Shown: piece by piece, positions 23,460 to 35,596 of the stretch | Layout of the letters: each line of letters opens with the position of its first letter | Numbering within the stretch: position 1 is the first letter of the stretch | Origin: Calonectria ilicicola | Taxonomy: Eukaryota; Ascomycota; Sordariomycetes; Hypocreales; Nectriaceae | Length of the DNA: 64,000 nucleotides | Reading direction: 5' to 3' | Assembly (NCBI GenBank): GCA_020809705.1 | Contig: CP085831.1 | Coordinates: forward strand, 4,216,001-4,280,000 | Notes under the pieces: generated by a model | Databases searched by the model: none | Seen by the model: the letters and a program-made list of their open reading frames with translations, nothing else | Told to the model about the DNA's origin: nothing | Made by a program: the position numbers and the translations under genes

Positions 23460-23847
23460 TATTATAACCCATGCTAGACCAGGGCGATCACAACTGTCAG
23501 AATGAACATTGGACCCACCTACCCTAGACCACGATCACCACACCAATCGTGATCACCTGTATAATTACAATACAATCACCATAATTAAAAAATAACTATT
23601 ATAAAGATTATTAGAATAATAAGTAATTACTTATTAATATAAAAGTATATAAATAGATTAACTGTACTATAAGAAATAGAATAGATCAACTTTTAATATA
23701 ATTTAATTATCTTAATTATAATTAATTATTATTTAATATAATATTTTTATTATTTTATTATTATTATAATATACTTAATTATTCTATTAATAATAAATCC
23801 TTTATTCTAATTAATTTATTAAATTAAGAATTAATTAAATTATTATA
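23460..23847 (+). repeat. 5' LTR of element 1
   Basis: A 388-bp repeat. The outer part still reads CTAGACCAGGGCGATCA and keeps GC pairs, while the inner half is almost pure A/T. It differs from the 3' LTR essentially by transitions. Confidence 0.92.
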
Positions 23848-23899
23848 TATTAAAAGCTTTTATTTAATTAATTACCTATATTAATAATTAAATAATAAT

Positions 23900-26800
23900 A
23901 ATATCTAGAAAGAACCTCATCACCACTACTTCTCCTAATAATACCAAATTAACTATAAAATTATAATAGATTAAGAAGAAACTTACAAATATATAAGCCT
24001 AGCTTAAAGTAAAAAAAGCTAGAACTATTACAATTGAAGAAAGTAAGGGTAAAGATATTAGCAAAATTCTAAGACCTCCAATCCTAGAACCCTTCCTAAG
24101 AAAAGCTACTAATATAATCCTCTTCCTTACCTAAATAAAAGGATATTTCTGCTTCTTTTTAATTTAACTTATAACTTTTAAAGTCTAAGTATTATATATT
24201 AAAACCCTTTTTAAAAAGATATAGAAGTATAGTTTAAATTTATTATAAGAGATTATTTAAAAAATAAGGATAATATTAATTAAATTAAAGAAATTTAAAA
24301 AATCTTTAGAGATTAGGAAAATTTTAAGATTATTATTAAAAATAACTTTAGTATAATTAATATAGAATAATAAGCTATAAATCAATTATATAAGCTTAAA
24401 TAAGCAAAATCCTATAATTAGTATTTAACTAAGTTTAAAAGAATTATAATATAAATAGCCTAAAATAATAATATATTAATAGAACTTTATTATAAAGGTT
24501 TAAAAAGTAAAGTTAAAAATAAAATCTATAAAGAAAATTGATTAAAGAAACTCTTAAAGTATATTAAAAGTACTATTAAGATTAATAAAAGATAATTTAA
24601 TTAATATAAAGAATATACCTAAAATAATAAAAACCTATATATCCTAAATAAAGGAAAAACCCAAAATAAATAACAAAGCATCACACACAGGACTCATTTA
24701 GGATTAATAGAACTTGGCGCTACCTAGAATTATAATAAAAATAAGATTATCTATTTTAATTATAAAAAAAGAAGATATAAATCCTTTAAATACTACTTTT
24801 TAAAAATAAAAAATTAATTTAAATCTATATTAAAAGGATAGAAATAATTTAATATTATAAAAACTTAATAGACCTTAGTATTAAAAGAAAAAGAGAATAT
24901 TATAGAAAAAGTTATTCTTACTATTACTAGGAAATATAAATCAATTACTATAATTAAGTAATATATAAAAGATTATAAATTATAAAAAGTAAAACTTATT
25001 TTATAATAAGAAATTAATAAAACTATTTAAAAAGTATAATTAATCTAATAAAAAGGCTAATTCTACCTTCCCTATAAATAATTAAAATAAGCTAAGAAGA
25101 TAGAAATCCTTATATCTATCTTAAATATATATACTAATAAAACACTAATATAGTAGAATACTTACACTTATAATAAAAATAGAAATAGAAAATAGATAAT
25201 TAGTATTAAAAGAATAGCCTAACAAATCAAAGAACCTTTATAGGATAAAGACAAAGTCTTCCTACTTACATAAAGCAAATAATAACTAGGAAACCACAAC
25301 CCCTAACCTATCTAATATAAGAAGAATAACCCTAAACTAAATATAATATATAAAGAATATAAGAATATTTTATAAATAAATTATTATAATTATAATTACC
25401 TTTAATATATAAAGTAAAAATAATATATAATATACTTTCTTATTAAAATAGAAGATATAATAATCTACTATACTTATAGAAGATACTTTAATTAATATAA
25501 AGTAATAGGAAGAAATCTTTACTACTAGTTTATTATATTAGAACTAGGTAAGCCTAAGTTCCTTAATTATAATAAACTACCTTAAAATAAATATTAAGAT
25601 TTTAAATATAATATTTATATAATAAATAAAATAATAATTTAATACTAAATAAAATTAAAAAATAAGTAAAGCCCCCTATAGAAAAATAGTAAAAGTAATT
25701 AAGGCAATAATTCTCAAAGTTATTAAAAAAACTCCCTAAAAAAGCTTTATACTTTATAATTAAAAAATAATCTTAATAATAATTAGAAATAGAAGTAAGA
25801 ATTAAAAGAAAGTAATATAATATTATAGTAGATAGTGGAATTAAGTAAAATTATATAAATCCTTAAATAATTAATAAACTTTAACTATTATAGATAATAA
25901 AAGCTAACCTATATAAAATTATTAATATAAAAGGAATATCCTTTAGATATAATAATAATATTATAAACAAAAAGATTAATCATCTAAAAGTCTTCATTAA
26001 AAAAAACCAAAAAATAACCTTTAATATTATCAATGTTAGATAATATAACCTAGTTTTAAGGTACCTATAGTTATACCAATATAACCCTAATATCTACTAG
26101 CATACTAACCAGGTGCAAATACCCAAGGAGTATAATATAGCTAGCAATATTTCTATAAAATATAATAAGAGATCTTAAACTCCTAGCCTTATGTAACGGC
26201 TGTGCTGTTGACCGCTGTACCATAGGGCAAAAGATTGGTCAATAACTGCTATTGCGGCAATTATCGCAGCACCTAACAGCACCTAAGAGCCCTGTAAGCC
26301 CTGTGCCCGCAGGCCAGGTCATAACACCTTAATCAAGTAAGAGATACAAGTAAAGAAGAATCTTCACTACCTAGAGAAACAAAACATAAACACAAGAATA
26401 ATTAAAAAAAGCAAAGATAATAAATAATCGTCTACCTTAGAATATAATTCCAATAAATTAATAAAGGCCTTAAAGAAATGAAGGCTAAAGCAGAAATAGA
26501 TAGACTATATAATGTACTTCTATAATACTAAATCTATAAAAAGCTCTTTATAGAAAAACTAGATATTAGGCTATTTAAGTTTAGCTAGTAAGATTATAAA
26601 ATTATCCTAAAAGATAGATCTAATACCTAATTTTATTTTATTTATAATTTTAATTAAATCAAGTTTAATATTTTAAAGGAATATATTTAAAATATATTTA
26701 AAAAGGGATATATTTATATTTTAAACTTTAAAGCTAATTATCCTATTATATTTATATTTAAGAAAAATAGGAAGTTATATTTTATTATAGATTATTAATA

Positions 26801-29250
26801 ACTTAATAATATTACTATTAAAAATTATACTTTATTACTATTAATTAATAAAATAAAGGATTATCTTTATAGAACTAATATCTTTATTATATTAAACCTT
26901 AAAGGAGTATATAATCTTATTTATATTAAAGAAGGGTATAAATAGAAAATCGCTTTCCAAACTAAGTTTAGATTATTTAAATATCTAGTTATACCTTTTA
27001 GATTTATAAATATATTAATATTATTTTAATAAATAATAATCAATATATTATAAAAATACTTAAATATCTTTATTATCTATTACTTAAATAATATCCTTAT
27101 CTTCTCCAAAAATAAAAAAGAATATAAAGAATATATCTATAAAATCTTAAAAGCTTTCCAAGATACTAAACTTCTAATTAAATTAGAAAAAAGCAAGTTC
27201 TATATTTAAGAAGTAGAATTTCTAGAATATATTATTAGCTTTAATAAAATTTATATAGATCTAAAGAAAGTTATTATAGTAAAAGATTGGAAGGAACTTA
27301 CTAATATAAAGGAAATATAAGCCTTTCTTAGATTTACTAATTATTATTAAAAATTTATTAAAGGATTTAATAAAATTATTTTAAATATAATTAAACTAAT
27401 TAAGAAAGGAATTATATTTTAATAAGAAAATAAAGCATAATAATTATTTAAAGCTATAAAAAATACTATCTTAGAAAAACCTATCCTTATAATATTCAAT
27501 CCTAATAAGCTTATAAAGCTAGAAACTGATATATCGGACTTCGCCTTAGGGGCCTAGATCGGATAATGAGATGAACAAGGAAATCTATACCTTATAGCAT
27601 TCTACTTGTATAAGCTATATAGCCCTAAGCTAAATTACTTTATTTATAATAAAGAATTTTTTACTATTATAAATACTTTTAAAAAATTCTAATAATATTT
27701 ATTAAAAAGTAATTATAATATAAAAAAACCAAAAATATAAAAAAACTATTAATCTATAATACTAATAGAGAACTAAAATAAGCCTTAATCAATAAAATAA
27801 TAATAAAAATAAAGAAAATAATCACTACTATAAGAGTAAAAGGATTATCATATATAATCAGAACTACTATTATAAAAATACTAATATAATAAGTGGAATA
27901 AAGTAATCTACTATTAAAGAAAATTAAAGAATATAATCTAATACTTTTAAAAGAAGAAAAAATAAATTATTTATAAGTGCTAGAGGAATATTAAATGGAG
28001 TTAATAAAGGATATTTATGAATATCCCTTGTATAACTATAAAGGCATTAATAAAACCTTTAAATAAATTAAATAAATATTTTTTTTAATAAGATAAAAAA
28101 GAAAGTTAAATAAATATATAAGGAATATAGCTTATATTAATACTCTAAAAAACCAAGATATAAACCATATAGATTATTATAACCATCCTCTATTATATAA
28201 TAACTATAAAACTTAATCATAATAAACTTTATTACTAACCTTCTTTTATTAGTAGATCTTACTATAGAAGTATATTATAATAATATTTTTATTATTATTA
28301 ATTACTTTATAAAAGTAATATATTACTTTTCTTATAATAAAATAATAAAAAAAGAATAATTTACTTATTTTTTCTTTTAATATATAGTTATTATATATAG
28401 ACTACTAATTAAAATCATTTTAAATAGAGAACAATTATTCATATCTAAATTTTAGTAAAGCCTGATGTTCTTAATAGGGCTGAACTATAAGCTAAGTATA
28501 GCTTTCTATCCCTAAATAAATAAATAAACTAAATACCAAAACCAGGAAATTAAACAATATCTATAATACTATATTAATTATAAGCAAATTAATTAAGTAA
28601 AAAAGTTACCTATTATATAATTAATATATAATATATCCTACAATTATAATATTAAAATAATACTAATAAAAGCTAATTTTAGCTTTATATTAAACACTTA
28701 CTAAGCCCTTTTAGAAGATATAATTTAAGCAAAAGCTATAATTAAGTTAGATAATCTAAGAAAATTATATAAAGAAATAAAAATAGAATTTAAATTTATT
28801 TATAATATAATAAAAAGATATTATAATCTAAAAAGGCTAAAAGGATTATCCTTCTTAAAAAAAGATATAATCTACCTAGTAATAAAAAATCTTATAATAA
28901 AAAAATAAAATAAAAAAATCAACTTTATATAAATTAAACTATACCTAATTAAAAAAAAATATCAAAAAATAACTACAAGCTCAACCTCCCAGACAACATC
29001 AAGATCCACCCTATCTTCTATATCTTACTATTAGAACCAGGCAATAGTATCTAAGTAAATATAGAACCTAAATATAAACTATAAATAGAAAACCTAGAAG
29101 ATTAATAGAAAGTTAAGAAAATATTATAAAGAAGAGAGGAAGATAGAAAATTCAAAATTAAATAAAAAGGCTATAAAGAAATAACCTAGGAATTAATAAA
29201 ACACCTTATATATTACTTAAAGATACTAAAAGCATTTTTAAAAATATAAT
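23900..29250 (+). pseudogene. gag-pol relic of element 1
   Basis: Recognisable plus-strand relics in order: zinc-knuckle-like YFNYKKRRYKS near 24755; protease active-site relic NIIVDSGIK near 25825; reverse-transcriptase signature relic IIYYLNNILIFS near 27075, where the family has YxDD; RNase H relic ETDISDFALGA near 27522; integrase relic DFITNLLLLVD near 28227; and a chromodomain-like tail (KGYKEIT.ELIKHLIYYLK) near 29168. Stops occur where Gln/Trp codons would be expected (CAA, CAG or TGG to TAA/TAG). The polyprotein cannot be made. Confidence 0.85.
26192..26326 (+). mobile_element. Short TGTAAC..ACA insertion (solo-LTR/SMART-like), copy 1
   Basis: A 135-bp GC-normal sequence starting TGTAACGGCTGTGCTGTTGA and ending GGCCAGGTCATAACA, flanked by the perfect 5-bp duplication CCTTA (26187-26191 and 26327-26331). 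Element 2 has the uninterrupted site near 54640. TG..CA termini and a 5-bp duplication fit an LTR, either a solo LTR or a tiny non-autonomous LTR element. It has no AT-skew although it is embedded in heavily RIP-mutated DNA. Confidence 0.85.
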
Positions 29251-29911
29251 ACTAAACAAACCATCAAGATCAATAGCATTCCAATCAATAATATCTAGAG
29301 CCCCTAAGAACTAAGCACTAACCACCATCTCTAATTCAGCCCAACCTACATCATCCAAATTATCAATAGACAATAGCCTACAATAAACTATCTCCTTACC
29401 TTACAACTTCAAAAGGCACTTCTATTTATATAATTAAATTAATTAAGTTAAAATCTTATTTAATTTTATTTAAGTAGTAAGTATCTCTTTTTTAGCTTAC
29501 TTCTTAGCTTGCTTTAAATACTTTAATTCTTTATTTAATTTTATTATTACTTATACTTATTAATAAAAAATAATTAAAAGTACTTAAAAAATCCTTTATA
29601 AGAATTTATTATAGTATTAAAAGTATTATAAAAATAGTTATAATATATATATTTATTATAATAAAAAGAATAAACTATTATTTAATAATAAAGCCCTTTA
29701 AATAAATAGAAAGAATAAAGTATAATATTATAATTAAAGTTAGTAATATTATTAGTAAGCTAAGTATAATAATAAGCAGATTTACTGGATATACTATTAG
29801 CACTATAACTCTTAGAATTTTTACAAATTTAAATCAGAATATATAAAAAGTAACCATACTAAGGTCAAGTATACAATCTTAAGAATAAGAACTAATAAAG
29901 AGAGGATATTA

Positions 29912-30299
29912 TATTATAATCCATATTAAACTAAGGTAGTTATAATTATTAAAATAAATATTAGATTTACCTACCCTAGACTATAATCACCACACCAATC
30001 ATAATCACCTATATAATTATAATACAATTACTACAATTAAAAAATAACTATTATAAAGATCATTAGAACAATAAATAATCACCTATTAATATAAAAGTAT
30101 ATAAACAAACTAACCATACTATAAGAAATAAAATAGATTAACTTTCAATATAATTTGATTATCTTAATTATAATTAACTATTACCTAATATAATACCTTT
30201 ATTACTTTATTATTACTATAACACACCTAACCATCCTGCTAACAATAAACCCTTTGTTTTGATTAGTTTATTAAGTTGGGAATTGACCAGACCATTATA
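29912..30299 (+). repeat. 3' LTR of element 1
   Basis: A 388-bp repeat. Its inner half is decayed, but its outer end still reads GTTGGGAATTGACCAGACC, the reverse of the pattern in the 5' LTR. It is followed by the AATAT duplication. Confidence 0.92.
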
Positions 30300-30433
30300 A
30301 ATATAATAATATATTTTCTATTAGCTATTTAAAATATAAACTTTTCAAAATTAATTTCTTACTTCTTAATATATATTTAAATTTATACTATCAGTAGTAA
30401 TATTTAATTAATTAAGAAAAATAAAATACTTTT

Positions 30434-30562
30434 TGTAACGGGTGTGCTAGACCGCTGTACCATAGGGCAAAAGATCGGTCAATAACTGCTATTGCGGCAA
30501 TTACTGAGGCGCACACACTGCTATATAAGCCCTCGCTGCTACGGGTGAACCAGGCCGTAACA
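30434..30562 (+). mobile_element. Short TGTAAC..ACA insertion (solo-LTR/SMART-like), copy 2
   Basis: A 129-bp sequence closely related to 26192-26326: it shares TGTAACGG, ACCGCTGTACCATAGGGCAA, TCAATAACTGCTATTGCGGC and a terminal TAACA. It is flanked by the perfect 5-bp duplication CTTTT (30429-30433 and 30563-30567). GC content is normal. An overlapping 60-codon minus ORF is incidental. Confidence 0.83.
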
Positions 30563-30935
30563 CTTTTAAACATTCTTTTTACCTCAGTTAGCAATATATT
30601 ATAATATCTTACCTTCTACTACTTCTTTAAAAAGAGATGTACAGTTTCAAGTTGTACTTAGCTCTCTCCATTAGTAACAGCTAATAATTCTACTAGTAGT
30701 AGAAGATATTGATGCACAGCTTAAAAATTGTCACCCAAGAACTCAAGAAAAGAGAATCGCAGGAACATATAACAGGTTACATATTTAATATCAACCAGAA
30801 AGTTGGCAAGTTCTAGCAACTTCCTGTGAACGTCAGAATACAGCTGCTAGTACTGGAACTTAGCCAAAACGAAGCAAAAGGTTTAGAGCTCAACCTAAGC
30901 CGCTCAATAGAAGGCCGCGAGGGATACAGTCCAGA
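30563..30935. other. Spacer between repeat compartment and aldo-keto reductase gene
   Basis: This is 373 bp over which base composition recovers from AT-rich to normal. It holds the 3' flank of the reductase gene. No other feature is recognised. Confidence 0.5.
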
Positions 30936-31944
30936 TCAAAACTGGGTCTGCATTTCAAAGTTGTCCAACGAAGCATCCGCCTTAACACCTTCCCAGACAC
31001 CTTCGATACTCTTGACAGCCGTATCCGACAGTGGTCCCTTCTTGATTGCTTGCACTGTCTCCTTGAGCTGCTCTTCTTTACTAGCGCCAACAATCAGGGC
31101 ATCGCCTAACTTCGCATCCAACTTGGAGTGGTATGTAGCCCAGCGGTATGCCAGCTCAGCTCTTGAGACACCCTCCTTCTCGGCGATCTGGCCCCAAACG
31201 TCGAGGGCGGCCACAAAGCTGGGTCGATTGTACATGCCGTTATAAAGCCCTGCAAGCTTATCACCCTTGCCAAAGCGGCCGTTAGGGTCCGCCAGCGTGG
31301 CTTTAGACCTGGAAAGGAAGCCACCGGCGATGGGGCTGTAGGCGTAAAATGCAATCCCATGCTTGCGAAGAATAGGGAAGATTTCGTTATCTGCACGGCG
31401 GGCCACAGCGGAGTAGTTGCCTTGGTAGACTGTTGGAACTACAAAGCTGTTCTCCTTGGCAATTTTGACGATCTCTTCAACCTCATTCCCGAGAAAGTTT
31501 GACAGGCCCAGACGCTTAAAAGCTCCTTGTTGATAGAGCTCGTTCAAGCCGCTCAGTGTATCTTTCAAAGGGACTCTACGGTCCGGGGCATGCAGGTAGT
31601 ACACGTCGACCTGGAAGTCAATGTTAGCGAGGACCAACCATCAGTTAACAATGACGCACACTATCAACCCCAAGCTTTGCCAGACTCTGCTTGCCGGAGC
31701 TGATGACATAGCTACCGGTGGTGAGCTCCGGAGCCAACGCGCCCGGCACTTTGGTGTCGATGGTGAACCGCGAAGCAGCGTCAGCCTTTCCTAAGAGCTC
31801 TTCGGAAGCGCCATAGAGCTGCGCCGTGTCGATGGTCTTGAAGCCAAGCTCCTCCACCAGCTCTAGCCACTTTTTGACCACATCGACTGAGCTATAGGCG
31901 AAAAGGGCCGCGCCGAAGATGATGTTGAGTCCGTTTGTAGCCAT
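30936..31944 (-). CDS. Aldo-keto reductase (AKR7 / aflatoxin-aldehyde-reductase-like)
   Basis: A 319-residue NADPH-dependent reductase from exons 31944-31660 and 31610-30936. The 49-bp intron has a GTGCGT donor, a GCTAAC branch-like site and a CAG acceptor. The start is the ATG at 31944. Splicing yields LGVDSVDVYYLHAPDR across the junction, a family landmark. Other AKR features include GFKTIDTAQLYGASEELLG (catalytic Asp and Tyr), the substrate-binding His in YYLHAPDR, RLGLSNF, YQGNYSAVAR and the cofactor segment ALIVGASKEEQL. Length and motifs look complete and the coding sequence shows no RIP damage. It stands alone, about 0.4 kb from a transposon insertion, so it is probably a general carbonyl-detoxifying enzyme. 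A role in the cluster 12 kb away is not supported. Confidence 0.93.
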
Positions 31945-33368
31945 GTTTCAATGATGAGGAAGATTGTGTGATGATGATTCGATTTGCCAGGGAAAGAAGA
32001 GACGTGTTGATGGTTTCTATACCCAGCACTTGATACGTTCCCATGTCCTATAATTGGCAAAGTTCATGCCATCTACGTCTCGGCGATTAAAGCGGATGGA
32101 CCTACCCCCAATTCGGACATGCATCTTTTACCCACACATATATCCCCGAGACATCGGGCTTCAAGCCAATCGGCCAGATTCCTCAGTCATCCAAACGGCG
32201 CATTTATTTTCCTTCGGAGTACGTAGTTGAGGAATGTTGCTTTTACGAACCTAGGTACCCTCCGAGAGCGTGATAGACGCGGCATACCTTGCACGTCTAT
32301 ATTCTACAACTTGAACAGATCTGGTAGTGTAAATACTCCGACACGGCAACGTACCCACGGCGTAAAAACATGCCGGTAGCTTGGCACATCTCAATACATC
32401 TTCCAAAATCGGCTTCTTTATTATCGCCGTTTCCCTAGGAAGCAACAGCTCTGTCACCATAAGTGGGAATTTATAACAGTCAGGAAATAAAAAAGAGAAA
32501 ACATATCAGGTCCGATCTATTTTCTGCTATGTGGAAGGTGTCCGACATTCCCCCAATATCCATCCAAGCACCTACAAGCCCCATCAATGATCTCCGGATC
32601 CTTTATAAGAATTACAACTGGCAAAAAAACTTAGCACAATCAGAGACACCAAACCCATGGAAATGTAGCAATATGAACTATATGAATAATATGATCACCC
32701 GAGCGTCAAGGAATTTTAGGATCCTGCCGAGGTTGCAGCTATCGTAAGGAGACAGCAGGCAGAGAAATTTGCGCAAAGTCAGTCCGAGTCGGTCGTGAGC
32801 ACACAGATACCTAACAGTAGCCAGGGGTTTACTTTTTTATCTTATATTTGAAATTGAGCTAATTCACAAGATAATATTTACCAAGGCCATCTATTACTGA
32901 GGGCTCCTAGACCGATGTATGAGCTCTTGGAAATGCTCCATTAAGCGAACGATGGACTAAATGAAGTGGAAGTACAAGGCAACATCCATGTATAGATTCA
33001 CATCCTAGAAAACGACCCTAATATAGATGCTTACCCTGTGGTTTTGACATTTTAGAGAATGCCCATCTGGAATACAAGTCTTGTGACGATGGAGGGTTCT
33101 CGCGCAGTAGATCATAACTCAACGGGTCATCATGTGCAGTATCTAACAGGAACGTTGCATTGAGATATGAATTGAAGCCCTTGATTTCCAGGCAACTAAT
33201 GCCCGTAAATGCAGTAGTTACAGAAGAAAGATACGACAGTTGGTGCCTAAGCCATCACAAACTAACAGTTCAGCTACGTGCAAATAGCATTATAGCTAAA
33301 GCAGCTAAATAGGAAAAAGCAAATAATTTCTTGTATGCTAATGGCAGCTCTGTCTGCTGGAGGACAAT
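31945..33368. other. Intergenic region upstream of the aldo-keto reductase
   Basis: This is 1.4 kb of near-normal composition. A 94-codon plus ORF (32463-32747) is A/N-rich without recognisable domains. The last part before 33369 shows no nucleotide-binding domain, although the following frame is the C-terminal part of an NLR-type protein. Confidence 0.5.
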
Positions 33369-34103
33369 ATGGATAGAGATGAAGATAGTGATGAATTTGA
33401 GGATGATCTAGATGTCCTCTGTGGCTACTCGCTCGTGTCTGTGACAGCAACGCGGGATATATGCGAGATGCATTCCCTCGTGCAATTTTGCACACGAGCT
33501 TGGCTGTCTGTGGTTGACGATGCAGAACGATGGAGACAGGTATTTTTATGGGCCATGTCAAGACATTTCCCGCGTGGTGCATTCGAGACCTGGCCCACCT
33601 GTCAGATGCTACTTCCTCACATTGAGTCGATGATGGAGGAGGAGCCACCAACCGAGGACCTGCAGAAGTGGGCCCGTTTGTTGACAAATTGTGCATGGTA
33701 TATGTTCACTATAGGGAACTACAGGGCGGCAGAAAAGTTGGGCGACAAAGCAGTCAAAACGAGGGCCAGTGTGCTGGGAGAGGAGCATCCCGACACGCTG
33801 ACCAACATGAACAACCTGGCGTTGACATATAAGAACCAAGGGCGATGGAAGGAGGCGGAAGAACTACAGGTGCGAGTGATGGAGACGAGGAAGAGGGTGC
33901 TGGGAGAGGAGCATCCCTCGACGCTGACTGGCATGAACAACCTGGCCGTTACCTGGAAACACCAAGGCCGCACTAGAGATGCACTAGCTCTAATGCGAGA
34001 CTGCGTTGCCCTACGAGAGCAAGTGCTTGGTATAGACCATCCGGACGCGGTGTCCTCGGCGGCAACTCTAGCTAAGTGGGAAGAAGCGAGCGACCTATCA
34101 TAG
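33369..34103 (+). pseudogene. 5'-truncated NB-ARC/TPR (NLR-type) gene: C-terminal TPR region only
   Basis: A 244-residue frame matching the C-terminal half of fungal NB-ARC-TPR proteins. It has the post-ATPase segment GYSLVSVTATRDICEMHSLV (residues about 20-38), then AERWRQVFLWAMSRHFPRGA, then about three kinesin-light-chain-type TPR units of 42 residues (ASVLGEEHPDTLTNMNNLAL and RVLGEEHPSTLTGMNNLAV). No P-loop or effector domain lies upstream: a stop at 33339-33341 closes the frame, and the ATG at 33369 falls inside a region that is internal in relatives. Such full-length proteins are intracellular receptors linked to self/non-self recognition. Here only the ligand-binding tail survives. It could be expressed as a short TPR protein, but a fragment is more likely. 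Confidence 0.75.
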
Positions 34104-34409
34104 GAAAGGAGACAATTTTGAATGACGAACATGTAGGGGCGCTTGTTAGATGAACTCCATGTGCTAATTCATAATCAAACCCACTTCTCAGTCGCTGCCA
34201 GCACATTTACTGACACATAGACAGCAGTGGTATGGAGCAAAAGACAACCTGTCATTCCGCTAGCCTAGACTCGAACAAGTTAAAACATCGTCATTCCACC
34301 GCCCGCTTCTCCAACGACCGGAGGCAGTCGCGGATCGCAAACTTCCACTCCTTCGTCATTCATCACATAATACACAGGGCCTGTGTACGCTAGTCCGCCC
34401 TATGATGGA
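34104..34409. other. Spacer before the foldback element
   Basis: This is 306 bp with no gene. The final bases run into the 8-bp target duplication AAACGGAT (34410-34417). Confidence 0.5.
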
Positions 34410-34417
34410 AACGGATG

Positions 34418-34462
34418 AGTATTGCTAGGGGCACGAACAACTTTTGCTACAGGCACGAACAA
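34418..34462. repeat. Left terminal inverted repeat of the foldback element
   Basis: A 45-bp repeat, GAGTATTGCTAGG...GGCACGAACA. It contains GGCACGAACAA/GGCACGAACA twice, 28 bp apart, so the repeat itself is internally repeated. Confidence 0.85.
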
Positions 34463-34707
34463 AGTCACGTGCCGGGAAAATTTACTCTGCTTCATATTCT
34501 TCTCTAACTGACACCACATTTCACATATAAAATCGGGAAGACATAGAATAAATAGAAGAGTCATCACATTTAAAGTAATAGCTTAAGATGCAAGGCCGCC
34601 GAGTGGCCCCCCGGGAGCCCCTATGGGGTGGGGGGCTTGAGGCATTGGCCGGACTCATATAAATTTGAGCAAAAGATGGCCAAGAGATCTAAACAGCTAG
34701 CCGCAGG

Positions 34708-34807
34708 CGTTACCTCAGCAAGCTCAGGCCATTGTGGCTCGTGCCTGCGGCAGCGGAGCACGCGACTCACGTGCGCTCCTCGAGCAAATGGCCTGAGGAT
34801 CCTGTCC
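34708..34807. repeat. Internal 100-bp inverted repeat, left arm
   Basis: Starts GTTACCTCAGCAAGCTCAGG and ends GAGGATCCTGTCC. The right arm is at 35290-35389 with one mismatch; the arms are 482 bp apart. Confidence 0.88.
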
Positions 34808-35289
34808 AATGCGCCCACTGCTCTGCGGAAACTTTGTACCTTATTTTCGCGATTCTGAAGGCCACGTTCTTACGTATCCATCAATAACTACACCAAACCA
34901 TGCCACAAGTATCTTAAAATTCAATCAATTATGCATCAAAGCATATTCTATCTAGAAAGTAAGTTTTTCCTCCTACTTCATCTGTGTGGTCTGTGAAAAA
35001 CGCTGACGTGTCAGGGCGTCGACCATATCGAAATCCCCATCCATTAGTAGCTGTGTACTTACAATCTGGACGAGTTCGGTAGGATGAAGAGACAGCCCGG
35101 TTAAACAGCGTACTCTCACAACGCAGGCCTTGAGCTTACATGGCCCAAAATTCAATCAACTATGGAATAAAAGCAGGCGAATCGAATGATTCTCTTCAAT
35201 TTACTGGATGCTTTGTGGTTGTGGTTGAAAATGAGTTTTAAGATGGAGTCTTTTTCGTGGAAAAAAACTCCGCACGCGCCCAAATATCT

Positions 35290-35389
35290 GGACAGGATCC
35301 TCAGGCCATTTGCTCGAGGAGCGCACGTGAGTAGCGTGCTCCGCTGCCGCAGGCACGAGCCACAATGGCCTGAGCTTGCTGAGGTAACG
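35290..35389. repeat. Internal 100-bp inverted repeat, right arm
   Basis: Starts GGACAGGATCCTCAGGCCAT. It is the inverted partner of 34708-34807. Confidence 0.88.
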
Positions 35390-35499
35390 CAGGCGTCACA
35401 AGGCAACACGTGACATCATGTGACTACAGATGCTTCACGTGACGTCCCAATTTAGCAAGATCTCCGTCAGTAGATTCCTCTTTAGGCTAGTATGTAAAA

Positions 35500-35544
35500 T
35501 GTTCGTGCCTGTAGTAAAAGTTGTTCGTGCCCCTAGCAATACTC
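35500..35544. repeat. Right terminal inverted repeat of the foldback element
   Basis: A 45-bp repeat ending GCCCCTAGCAATACTC, directly followed by the AAACGGAT duplication. Confidence 0.85.
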
Positions 35545-35596
35545 AAACGGATTAGGAGGTGACGGGTCTCATTATGGGGTCCTCCCCTCTCCCCCT

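Larger units (their letters stand above)
23460..30299 (+). mobile_element. Ty3/Gypsy-type LTR retrotransposon, element 1 (complete, RIP-inactivated)
   Basis: A 6,840-bp element with two 388-bp LTRs (TGTTATGACCC-like start, ACA-like end) and a perfect 5-bp target duplication AATAT (23455-23459 and 30300-30304). The internal order is gag with a zinc-knuckle relic, protease, reverse transcriptase, RNase H, integrase, then a chromodomain-like tail. This order is that of chromodomain Gypsy elements. A purine-rich tract (about 29897-29910) precedes the 3' LTR. All frames are full of stops and the sequence is dominated by TA, as expected after heavy RIP. A 135-bp foreign insertion lies at 26192-26326. 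About 180 bp of the RNase H region is missing near 27720 compared with elements 2 and 3. Confidence 0.93.
34418..35544. mobile_element. Non-autonomous hAT-like foldback element
   Basis: A 1,127-bp element bounded by 45-bp terminal inverted repeats starting GAGTATTGCTAGGGGCACGA (one mismatch, G versus A) and flanked by the perfect 8-bp duplication AAACGGAT (34410-34417 and 35545-35552). Eight-base duplications are characteristic of hAT transposons. No transposase frame is present. A second, internal inverted repeat of 100 bp (34708-34807 and 35290-35389, one mismatch) would let the element fold on itself. There is no AT-skew or RIP signature. Confidence 0.85.

Noticed and set aside
23460..30299. 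Estimating insertion age from LTR divergence
   Set aside because: Differences between LTRs are transitions concentrated in inner halves, produced by RIP and not by clock-like drift.
16851..31944. Aldo-keto reductase as a member of the polyketide cluster
   Set aside because: It is about 12.7 kb from the regulator gene and separated by several transposons; there is no positional or regulatory link.
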